Under the pieces are notes generated by a model. The model had not been told where the DNA came from. It searched no databases and saw only the letters and a list, made by a program, of their open reading frames with translations. Below are positions 54,044-63,092 of a stretch of DNA of 64,000 nt, piece after piece. The stretch comes from Stomoxys calcitrans. Lineage: Eukaryota; Arthropoda; Insecta; Diptera; Muscidae. Each line of letters starts with the position of its first letter. Positions within the stretch are counted from its first letter, which is position 1. The stretch spans positions 66,951,727 through 67,015,726 of the forward strand of contig NC_081556.1 of the NCBI RefSeq assembly GCF_963082655.1, given 5' to 3'. The position numbers and the translations under genes were made by a program.

Positions 54044-54054
54044 AAATGTGTGTC
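54044..54054 (+). repeat. Target-site duplication of element C, right
   Basis: AAATGTGTGTC; partner at 50072-50082. Confidence 0.85.
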
Positions 54055-54110
54055 TCAGTGGATGTTTATAATCACCACTGAATGTATACTCTCCATAATC
54101 TTTTTCGGAT
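54055..54110 (+). repeat. Repeat family E, copy 3, middle piece
   Basis: 'tcagtggatgtttataatca' and 'ccactgaatgtatactctcc', continuing copy 3 from 50082, then cut by a reversed TTTATACCC repeat. Confidence 0.75.
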
Positions 54111-54537
54111 TATAATTGCGACCTCTAGAAGTCAAGATCACAAATCGGTTTATATGGCAGATCCATCAGGTTATAGACTAATTTGAACCATATTTGGCAC
54201 AGTTGTTGAAAGTCATGACAAAACACGTCATGCTAAATTTCAGCCAAATCGTATAATAATTTGCGCTCTAGTGGACAGTATGACAGCTATATCAGGTTAT
54301 GACCGATTTGAGCCATACTTAGAACAGTTGTTGGATGTCATAGCGAAACACGTCGTGCAAAATTTCAGGCAAATCGGATAGGATTTGGACGAACTGACAT
54401 GGCTAGATCGACATAAAATGTCATGACGATCAAGAATATATTTACTTTATGGGGTCTCAGACGAATATTTCGAGTAGTTACAAACAAAATGACGAAATAA
54501 GTATACCCCGATCCTATGGTGGAGGGTATAATAACAA
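54111..54537 (-). repeat. Fly TTTATACCC repeat, reverse, inserted in repeat E
   Basis: Body 'gattataattgcgacctcta', 'aaatcggtttatatggcaga', 'catggctagatcgacataaa', ending 'ccgatcctatggtggagggt' then 'ataata'. The 3' close of the family is absent (the copy lacks the CGGCCGAAC end). Confidence 0.82.
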
Positions 54538-54665
54538 AAAATGAGAGCGAGCTCAGCCATATGTGCATGGAATCTGTTGATCACCTCTCTTTTCTTTACA
54601 ATAATATTCCACAAATTAAAGCCATCTCTTCCAACAAAATTAATATGACTCTCATTTAATATAAC
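54538..54665 (+). repeat. Repeat family E, copy 3, right piece
   Basis: 'acaaaaaatgagagcgagct' and 'aatattccacaaattaaagc', equal in order to 36930-37045 in copy 2. The TGCTG-rich right end is missing. Confidence 0.65.
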
Positions 54666-54784
54666 TCTCATCCATCTGGAACTGCGCCAGAACAATCTTA
54701 ATTTCGGATCTGGATAAGTCATTGCAGCTATGTAAAGTTATGACGAATTCATTGTAGGAGGATATTTAATCGCCAAAAATACCT

Positions 54785-56830
54785 CAGGGGGTGATTATTC
54801 GGACAATTCAAACGGGAAAGTTCTCAAATGGTCCCTCATTTCTAGACCATTTCCTCATCTGCTGTCGCCTCTTGGACAAAAGAAATAGACATTTTTCAAT
54901 TGTTACCCTACCAACGTTTTCCGAGCACTTTCCAATCAAACTGGAATTTAAAATTCAAAATGTCAACATTATAGATAACATACCAAAGATATATACCTCC
55001 TATAAGAATACTAATTGGTGGGACTTCAAGCGCGTTATGGATACAGCTACGCAGCGAATAATGCACAGTGTAAATGGAAATCTGGTTTATCAGGAACTTG
55101 ATATTCTGCTGAGTGACTTTAACTAAGTTTTTGCGTCAGTGCATGAGACCCATTCTCAGAGGGTTGAAATAAAAAATGGATAGTTTCCTCTCTCAGAAAA
55201 GACAAGGAAATTATTCAAAATAAAACATCAGTGGCCCAAAGACCTTAAAAATATTTTTCTTAGGAACAGGAACAGGCTCAACACTGAGTATAAAATTCTC
55301 TCCAAACAGATTTAACTCCCAAAAATAATAATAAAAGAAACGATTAGAATTGAACAGGCGCAAGTTTAATGAAAATCTTTCAAATATCAAACCTGGGTTC
55401 GCCATAATGATAATATTGTAACAAAAAACCCTGAAATTTTGGTACATTTTCAAGAGTATTATTCGTCTGTTTTCCCCCAAACTACACCAGAATAGTCTGT
55501 TCCAGATCTATTCTTAAGAGTATCATCCTTAACAAATTTGATGCCGCACCAAATTTACACTTTTGATGACGACTTTAACTGTGTTGATAATACTGATACG
55601 TATCATGATGAGGTAAAAACTATTTTTTAAAATCTTAACAACAAAAAGCCAAGTGGTGTGGATGGCATATCCAATTTTGTTATAAAGAAATTTCCGGACA
55701 CAAGTGTGGAGTTGCTTACTTGTATTTATAACAACTGCTTTAATAATGGATATTTCCCTGTTGAATGGTAGCCAAAATAGTCCCAATTAAGAAGAAACCT
55801 GATAGCGAATATGTGCAAGATTTTCTGCCTATCTCATTACTCTCGAATATGGGAAAAGTTTTTGAGCATATTTTAAAGGCAAAAATATTGTAGAAAACGA
55901 ATTCATATTTGAGCCCATATCTAATCTACAGTTTTGCTTTAAACAGGCTCATTCAACAGAACGGGCGCTCCTAAAATTCAATGGAGACATTACTACACAT
56001 TTAAGGAATCAAACTTGGTCGGGTGTCACTATTGAAAAGGATTTTGATTCCATTTGTCATGCCGGAATCTTATACAAGTTAGTTGATATTAGAATTGATC
56101 CATTTCTTATTGAACTCATCGATAGCTTTTTAAATAACCGAAAATTTGCGTTACAAATTCATCAAACTTGCCCTTTATTGGGGCAAGTAAATAGCGGAGT
56201 ACCCCAGGGAAAACTACTGGCGCCATTTTTACTCAATCTTTATTTAAATTACTTCCCGCATACAACGGGTAGTTCCAAGGCAATATAGTACGCTGATGAC
56301 TGTCTAAATTATGCCCACAACAGCTCACCCGTCTTGACTTTAAATTATGCTACTTAAGCTCACCAGTGAGTATTATAAGAAATGGTGAATCAAACCTAAT
56401 GCATACAAATCCGAAGCGATGTGCATTAGGAATGCCTCGGGAAAATGTCAAAGATCCAAGAAAGTAGATCACTAAAGTTGTTGCTTGATGGCATTGAAAT
56501 TCCTTCCAAAAGCCACATAAAATACTTAGTTGTGCAATTCAATAAACTAATAAAATTTAGTACACATGGACGTAAAACGCTGAAAAGGCAAGGAAACTAA
56601 CAGGAACATTTTCCTTCTTGTTTAATAGCAAGTATTTGCCGCAAACTACCAGGCTCCTGCTGTATAAGGTGGCAATTAGATCCGTTCTGGTGTACGGATT
56701 CCCGATCTGGTTTACCATCTCACCAGCCATAGCCAAGGAAATTGAAATAACAGAGAGGAAGTGTTGAGAAAATGTGTCAATAAATCCTAATAAAAGGTAT
56801 GGAAATCAAGAAAAATATACACTGGTCTGG
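54785..56830 (+). pseudogene. Element D ORF2, plus-strand copy (endonuclease end, RT)
   Basis: 54791-55126 reads GKFSNGPSFLDHFLICCRLL, VTLPTFSEHFPIKLEF and TNWWDFKRVMDTATQ: the end of an APE-endonuclease whose SDH motif is SEH here (54920-54928). Linker FKIKHQWPKDLKNIFLRNRN. RT in shifting frames: KPSGVDGISNFVIKKFP (about 55645), SGVPQGKLLAPFLLNLYLNY (about 56195), YADDCLNYAHNS (YADD codons 56289-56300, preceded by a stop), and KYLPQTTRLLLYKVAIRSVL, VYGFPIWFTISPAIAKEIEI (56630-56755). Homologous to 59930-61390 on the minus strand. No RNase H seen, which suggests a Jockey/CR1-like clade. Multiply broken. Confidence 0.75.
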
Positions 56831-56854
56831 CTCAGCTTACCTTTCCCCAAATGG

Positions 56855-57040
56855 TAGGTTAGGTTAGTTTAGATTGAAAAGAGGGTGCAGATATTAATCC
56901 ACCCCATGCCACTATGGACATACACCTAAGCCAGTAATCGGCTTTTTGAGCGCTCCAAAACTATAAAGTAACCTCTAAAAACAAAATAGTAAGTAAGGAA
57001 TTCCGTGCTACTTACAAAATCTTTAATTGTTTTCATCATC
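56855..57040 (-). pseudogene. Element C 3' tip, reversed
   Basis: 'aggttaggttagtttagatt', 'gagggtgcagatattaatcc' and 'ctatggacatacacctaagc' are the reversed 3' UTR; the last codons (KTIKDFVSSTEFLT) are at about 56985-57035. Cut at about 57040 next to the palindrome. Confidence 0.85.
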
Positions 57041-57050
57041 ACAAAAGAGG

Positions 57051-57092
57051 AAAAGAAGCGTAAGCTTGAAGAATCAGAAGCGGCAAATGGCA
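57051..57092 (+). repeat. Palindrome, left arm (42 bp)
   Basis: Pairs with 57138-57179 in 41 of 42 positions; 45-nt loop. Begins 'aaaagaagcgtaagcttgaa'. Confidence 0.9.
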
Positions 57093-57137
57093 ATGGTGCG
57101 ACAACACATCTGATGAGAATGGTGCTGGAGAAGGTTC

Positions 57138-57179
57138 TGCCATTTGCCGTTTCTGATTCTTCAAGCTTACGCTTCTTTT
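57138..57179 (-). repeat. Palindrome, right arm (42 bp)
   Basis: Complement of 57051-57092 with one mismatch. Outside the arms a further 'catcacaaaag' / 'cttttgtgatg' continues the symmetry after a 6-bp offset. Confidence 0.9.
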
Positions 57180-57536
57180 GTGATGACGCCTCAACTGGCA
57201 CTGGCTTGGGTGTTCCAGTGGATGCCATTTCAATCTTCCTTCATAACTTCCATATTTTTGCGAGGGACTTCATCCGATTCATAGAATGCAATCACTCCTC
57301 TACTTGCTGCATCAAAGTATCGCCAAACACCTCAGTATGTTTCCAATTTTTTAATAAAATGGACATTATAGAGAAAATGATTTTCTGTCAAGAATTCCAA
57401 AGAGCCGACTTTACCTACGGTGCAGATGTTGTTCTCTTACAAGACAAAAAAACCTGGTCCTGTTTTTGTAACGAAAATATAACCAAAGAGTTTCTTCACT
57501 TTGTGAACACAGAAACTGTCCGTATCGGACCATAAT

Positions 57537-58352
57537 TCAATTATATGTTGGAGACCTGTGTAAAATTTCAGTCAATTCGAATAAGAATTGCGCCCTTTGG
57601 GGGCTCAAGAAGTAAATAGAGAGATCGGTTTATATGGGAACTGTATCAGGCTATTGACCGATACAGACCATAATAAATACGTAGGTTGATGGTCACGAGA
57701 GGATCCGTCGTACAAAATTTCAGACAAATCGGATTATAATTGCGACCTCTAAAGGCTCAAGAAGTCAAGATCCCACATCGGTTTATATGGCAGTTATATC
57801 AGATTATAGCCCGATTTGAACCATACTTAACACAGTTGTTGAAAGTCATAGCGAAACACATCGTGCAAAATTTCAGCCAATTCGGATAGGAATTGCGCCC
57901 TCTAGAAGCTCAAGAAGTCAAGACCCCAGATTGATTTATATGACAGATATATCAGTTTATGGACCGATTTGAGCCATACTAAACACAACTGTTGGAAATT
58001 ATAACAAAACACGTCATGCATAATTTCAGGCAAATCGGATAAGAATTGCGCCCTCTAGTGACTCAAAAATCAAGACCCCAGATTGGTTTATATGACAGCT
58101 ATATCAAAACATGGACCGATATCGCCCATTTACAATCCCAACTGGCCTACACTAATGAGAAGTATTTGTGCAAAATTTCAAGCTAGCAGCTTTACTCCTT
58201 CGAAAGTTAGCGTTCTTTCGACAGACAGACGGACGGACATGGCAAGATCGAATAAAATGTCATGACGATCAAGAATATACTTACTTTATAGGGTCTCAGA
58301 CGAATATAGAATGACAAAATTCGTATACCCCCATCCTATGGTGAAGGGTATA
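57537..58352 (-). repeat. Fly TTTATACCC repeat, reverse, long copy
   Basis: Five or so body units ('gatcggtttatatgggaact', 'ttcggataggaattgcgccc', 'agattgatttatatgacaga') and the 5' end reversed at 58317-58352 'ccccatcctatggtgaaggg' plus 'tataaaa'. The 3' close is absent. Confidence 0.87.
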
Positions 58353-58354
58353 AA

Positions 58355-58640
58355 ATTGGTGACGAAGATAATGCGAACTCATTCCGTATAAGTAGTATTG
58401 AGTTCTATAAGCAAAATAGCTGCGACATGTCGCTGCATCAGGATCAATTTCGCAAAATTTTAATTGCAAATATGACTAAATGTTTACGAAATGGCCGAAT
58501 CAACTCAGCTTCAGTACTGTTGTCTTTGTTGTGTGTTGTTGTTTGACTTATTTTGTGTTCTGACAAAGAAAATAGCCCTTCGAATTTCGCAATAATTCGA
58601 CAGGCATTTTCGCTGTGAATGAAGTCAGACTAGGCTTAAA
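58355..58640 (+). mobile_element. MITE-2, copy 2
   Basis: Interior 'aatgcgaactcattccgtat', 'gtattgagttctataagcaa', 'tgcgacatgtcgctgcatca'; right end 'gtgaatgaagtcagactagg' plus 'ctta'. Left TIR damaged by the adjoining TTTATACCC repeat. Confidence 0.65.
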
Positions 58641-58960
58641 GCCAAGTGTCGACTTCGTATTATAAAAAAATATTGACGAAGAAAATGCGACCGCATTCCG
58701 TTGAAGTGGTACTGAGTTTTATAAGCAAAATATTGGGACATGTCGCTGCACCAATAAAAATTTCGCTCCAAATAATTGACGATGTAATTAAATGCTCACG
58801 GCATGGCCACCAATCAGCTCTGTTTCAATGATGTTGTCTTTGTTGTGTGTTGTTGTTTGACTTTTGTTTGTGTTGAGGCAAAGGGTTGAAACCGTAGGAT
58901 TTTACAATAATTTAATAGGCTGCAATAATTTCGCTGCGAACGAAGTCAGTACTAGCAGAA
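58641..58960 (+). mobile_element. MITE-2, copy 3 (tandem to copy 2)
   Basis: Interior 'aatgcgaccgcattccgttg', 'aagtggtactgagttttata', 'gggacatgtcgctgcaccaa', 'tcaatgatgttgtctttgtt'; right end 'gcgaacgaagtcagtactag'. Same orientation as copy 2, start to start about 300 bp. Confidence 0.68.
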
Positions 58961-59925
58961 TATATTCATTTACAGGCAGTGGCAGTTGCCCAATAACAAA
59001 GTAAATTAAAATAAAATTTTATTTTCTTTTCGATCACATATGAAAAAAGTCTTACAACGAATGGTTATCATGAACCAATATAGAACTATTGTTGTCTTAT
59101 TCTATCGCCTTGAAATTGATTAAAATAATATGTTTAATTACATAACTGAGAGTGAGAAAAATGCTCACGGCCAACTATTTCGTCAATAAATTTGTAACAA
59201 AACAAAACCATCTTAAAACTACATAACAAAACAAAATGTTCAATAACATATGTGGTAGTTTTATCATAAAGCGATTCTATGAATGTGTGTAGATATGTAT
59301 ATGTGTAAATCACGTACAATGTATTGTATAATTCTATAGTACAAGAATGTATGTAGTATGTATGTATGTATATCACAGTTTGCTGATTAATATAAAAGTA
59401 AATACTAAACGAAAGTACAGGTACAAGGAATTTTTGAAAACGAAAAAATATACTTAAATATATGTAAACAAGTGTTGCAATTGATTTTTAAATTATAGAG
59501 AAAGAGTGATATTTTTCATTTTTTCTATCCTCTGTACGAACCAGACATTGTCTTCATAAAAAATTGTGGTATAATGTATTGGATTGGATCATTGTCGAAG
59601 TTTTCGTTAAGTATTCCAAATAAATAAAAAAATACATGCTGACCCAGGCCAAGAATTGTTTTTCTCAGACTCATTTATTTCGTTTATTAAAGCGTTTTCG
59701 TGCATTTCAAGTTTTTCAACAAACTTTTTTGTGGCATATTGCGTACGTGCAAAGAGGCATAACAGCGGATGTATTATAAACGTAAATATTAGAATATTTC
59801 TTTGTGTGGCTTTTATATTTGTTTATACTCTTCCGCAGGACTTTACGCTCTTAAATGTACAACTCTTTGGCTATTGTATGTAGGTATTTATTATTAAAAA
59901 GATACGAGAACGCTCCAATTATTTT
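58961..59925. other. AT-rich sequence, with (GTAT)n microsatellite
   Basis: A short 'gtatgtagtatgtatgtatg' run at 59350-59371. No recognised transposon; ORFs of 75-80 aa are Phe/Tyr/Ile-rich without a domain. Confidence 0.35.
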
Positions 59926-59929
59926 TTTT

Positions 59930-61395
59930 TGCTTTTGCAGATTCAGTCTTACATGTGAATTGAATTTCATCAATTTGGCATCAAGGTTATGCCAAAGTAC
60001 TTGATTTCAGATTTGAATGGGATTTCAACACTCTCAACATCAACATTTAAATCAATCAGTTTATAGATAATTGATTTGTGACAGACCGAATCAAATGCTT
60101 TTTCGATTTCCAAGGAAATAGCCACAGTACAGATTTGATGTTATGTCACTGTGATATTTCAAAAGGGCATGTTGGGTGGAATGTTCCTTTTTAAAGCCAA
60201 ATTGAAAATCAGAAATAGGGTTAATAATGAATTCATTTTCAATTTTTTCCTTTAGGACAAGCTCAAAAACTTTCCCGACATTTGATAACAGTGAGACTGG
60301 ACGAAAATCACCAGGAATATCGCTATTTGCCTTTTTTAATTGAGATTATGTTGGTTAATTTCTAAACAGCCGGAAAATATCCATTATTTATACAATTGCT
60401 GTATATACAGGTAAGAAACAGAATTGTAGAATTTGGAAATCTTTTTAGAAGAAAATTAGAAATTCCATCGCAGTAACTAGACTTTTTCCATTTAAATTTT
60501 TAATAACTTATGTAATTTTTCCAGAATTAGTGAACCTAATCAGTACCTGTCAGGATTTCCACTGGAGTTGAAATTCAGCTATTTCGCATTCACCAGTGAT
60601 GGTTTTATTATTCACTTTCAACTGCTGACAGAAAGACGATTTTCTTTTACCTGCTATGGAATAGATTTCTTTGAATGCAGATGGACCAGGATTGATTTTT
60701 GATAATCTGTCATTAAACTGTTTAGCTTGTCTAGAGCTAATGTTTCCTTTATGATAGTTTTTAACAGCTGGATTTGTTTAGATAAAATTATATATTTACT
60801 ATTTCCATCTCTATGAAATGTTCTTTTCAGATCCTTTTGCCATTGATGTTTGAGTTTGAATAGGTTTTTGGCCTTCTCGGAAAACGCGAATTTATGTCCA
60901 TTGGTATGAATCTTCTGAGAATTAAAGTCATAGATTGTGCCAAGGACCACATTAAAATCCTCAATCAAGGAATTTAGCTCATTGTTGGACAGATTCGCTG
61001 TTAAGGATGCTTCAAAAACTGTTTCAGTCTGTATTTTTATATGAAGTGAAGGTATGCGGTGGATTCATAATTATTCCTGAGCACTCAATATTAATTTTCA
61101 TTTTTAAAGGGAAGTAATCCGAGAATGATGGCAGGAGGAAATCTCAGCGTTTTGGAGAAAATTGTCGATCAGATTTGAGTTTAGGAGATAATGGTCGAGG
61201 AACGATGAGCCGTTTGGATATGACGGGTAAACATCGCAAAGCCGGGTAGTATTCAATGGATTTTCGTTAAGCCAACTCAGTAGAGTTTCGAATTCGAGAA
61301 CCCAAGATTGGGTTCTCGAACTTATCTAAATCAGATTCCAATCTCAAGGAAGTAAGTTGAACGTTTCAAAAATCTTCTACAAAAGATGGGTCTGT
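59930..61395 (-). pseudogene. Element D ORF2, minus-strand copy
   Basis: From high to low coordinates: endonuclease end NGSSFLDHYLLNSNLI and LPSFSDYFPLKMKINIE (SDH changed to SDY, 61114-61122), linker LNSLIEDFNVVLGTIYDFNS, SEKAKNLFKLKHQWQKDLKR and ALDKLNSLMTDYQ (60654-60968), RT pieces IPGDFRPVSLLSNVGKVFEL and FGFKKEHSTQHALLKYHSD (60150-60320). Then a jump past the palm to VESVEIPFKSEIKYFGITL (59985-60050). YADD is absent. Ends about 59930 with a poly-A-like run. Confidence 0.72.
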
Positions 61396-61399
61396 CTTC

Positions 61400-62180
61400 G
61401 ATAGGTTTCAACATACTGGCAAAAGATTTACCTGGTGAGGTCAATGACATAACGACTACTCTCTTCAGATTTTGACGGCAATATTTTTCTCCACCTCAGC
61501 CTTGGCAGATCGTCGCTGCCTTGCAGCAACATTTTTCTTATAAATTGGACACCCTTTCCAATTCGCTGGATGACCCGATTCACCACAGTTCTTGCAGAAC
61601 GGATCGGAAGTATTCTCTCGAGTTCTTTGGCATTGGCCTGGATCATGATCTTGCGCACATTTTACGCAATTATATGCAGAATAGCAGTTGCGGGAAATGT
61701 GACCCCAACGTTTGCACCTGTGACACTGAATGTCACTACTTTTTCGCTTAGGCTTCTCGCAAGAGATAATTTAGTGTTCAATTCCTCGGATATGAGATAT
61801 ATCTCAAATTTCTTTTCCCGGGACGCAACGTCAACAAGAAAAGGCAAGTGTCAAAATTGTTTTTAGTTGAAGATGGCGTTTTGAATTTAGCTACTTCTGC
61901 AACACTTTCTGGTACAAGTCTGTCCAACTCAGACTTGATACCAGTAATGTCAGAATCTGCATACAGATCTCGAAGCACCAGAGACACTCGTTTCAACTCT
62001 TTTGGAGTAAACGTTCTCTTGGCTATCCAAAGAGCCATCATTGAAGTATCCACCGCCGGGTCTGCGAAGTACAACTTAATTTTGTTTTTATTAATATTCT
62101 TGACTTTGAATGTAAAATCAGGAAAAGTAGTCTTCATTCTGTCTACAAGTGTTTTTATGTTAACATTGTAAACAAATATA
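61400..62180 (-). pseudogene. Element D ORF1 (gag) with zinc knuckles
   Basis: N-part (61778-62137): FTFKVKNINKNKIKLYFADP, WIAKRTFTPKELKRVSLVLR and DITGIKSELDRLVPE, which matches the pre-zinc-knuckle (PRE_C2HC-like) region of arthropod non-LTR gag proteins. After a shift: CHRCKRWGHISRNC (CX2CX4HX4C, 61684-61729) and NCVKCAQDHDPGQCQ (CX2CX3HX4C, about 61630-61672). The zinc knuckles, expected to bind RNA, are intact but lie in a different frame from the N-part. The upstream flank 62196-62290 (reversed) may be the 5' UTR. Confidence 0.75.
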
Positions 62181-62345
62181 GGGGGGCACCATTTCGTCTA
62201 TGCAAAAAGGGTTACATCCTTGTTGGTCGGTGCCGCGATTTCAACCAAAAAAATAATAAAATTGTTTTACAAAATCTGCGATAAAAACAATACGTCTGGT
62301 TCGTTTCAATGTTTCCAACCGCCCCCGCCTAACAGCAAAATATTG

Positions 62346-62495
62346 AGTGCACTATCTATCAAAATCAGTGATTAATGCATCTCTGATTTTTGTGTATGTT
62401 ACTAGTTCGCGCCATTTTTCGTTGTTTGTGTATGGCATAGTTCTTAAATAAATATAACACACAAACAACCATAACTGGTTGACAGATAGTGCACT
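62346..62495. repeat. 150-bp element with short inverted ends
   Basis: AGTGCACTATCTATC (62346-62360) and GACAGATAGTGCACT (62481-62495) pair in 14 of 15. An inner pair, 'ttgtttgtgtatgg' against 'acacacaaacaacc', adds to the hairpin. Looks like a tiny MITE or an extruded hairpin. Confidence 0.5.
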
Positions 62496-62842
62496 TCGCA
62501 AGAAAAAATATTATTCAGCTGTTTACGTTACACTGCCTGGTAATTATGTCATGTACTATATATACTAAGCTGGTACTATATTCGATTACTTCTTTTAGAT
62601 AATAGATTTTAAAGCAGAAAAACTTGCAGATTTCATTTAGTAAGACATTCCCTTATTACTTATGACAAAATTTTAATAAAATTGTTTTTTCTTATCATTG
62701 TTTTTCTCGTAATGTTTTAAAAAAGTAATCGGGAAAAATGGGGTTTCAACGGTGAAAAACGAACATAGTACCAGCCATAACTTGTCTCAATATCGCCAGC
62801 TATTGAGAAATAATACTGAAAATTCTGTTGGGCAAATGTTGA

Positions 62843-63092
62843 AATGAAAATATTTTATCACTTAAAACTATTAGTGAACATACCACAGACTCCAAGAACA
62901 AACTCTTCCTTGAAGACTTTCTGACCTCTTGCTTAGTCGTTTGGATTGCAAAACAAAAGCGTAACTTGGATACCATTGACATGGAAAACAATTCTCTATT
63001 TAGATCCGAACATTTTTCTTTGATAAGCTCTGACAAATACCATTTGACAGATGTTGAGGCCAGTCTACTATGGCTCTTTGACATATTGATAC
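62843..63092 (+). CDS. Candidate host exon, protein unknown
   Basis: Open frame from after the TGA at 62840-62842 to a consensus donor: ATAC then GTAAGT (63093-63098), with an in-frame stop just after (63110). The peptide, KNKLFLEDFLTSCLVVWIAK, QKRNLDTIDMENNSLFRSEH, FSLISSDKYHLTDVEASLLW and LFDILI, has balanced composition and alternating helix-like patterning, unlike the repeat translations around it. The true 5' border is unclear; acceptor-like AG sites are at 62873-62874 (ACTATTAG) and 62886-62887 (ACCACAG at the D codon). I do not recognise the protein. A 94-aa ORF on the minus strand overlaps almost fully (62800-63084), but it has no splice or promoter context. Sequence on both sides is free of clear repeats. 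Confidence 0.45.

Larger units (their letters stand above)
57005..57535 (+). other. 176-codon ORF of uncertain nature across a palindrome
   Basis: Open from 57005 to 57535. The first part runs through the inverted repeat at 57051-57179 and encodes KKRKLEESEAANG, a basic nuclear-localisation-like stretch followed by an acidic one. The minus strand (57228 down) encodes nearly the same peptide, MASTGTPKPVPVEASSQKKR followed by KLEESETANG. The second half (FHNFHIFARDFIRFIECNHS and so on) is Phe/Cys-rich. I recognise no family. The minus-strand N-terminus looks more protein-like and could be a captured piece of a host gene that was duplicated head to head. The start of the plus ORF lies in the reversed element C 3' UTR, so that ORF is probably chance. 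Confidence 0.35.

Noticed and set aside
57005..57535. 176-aa plus-strand ORF as a real gene
   Set aside because: Its start lies in the reversed 3' end of element C and its first third crosses a palindrome; reading through such unrelated pieces suggests chance. Kept only as an uncertain feature.
62800..63084. 94-aa minus-strand ORF starting MSKSHSRLAS
   Set aside because: Overlaps the plus-strand exon candidate, which has a consensus splice donor at its end. The minus ORF has no domain or splice context. I cannot exclude it fully.
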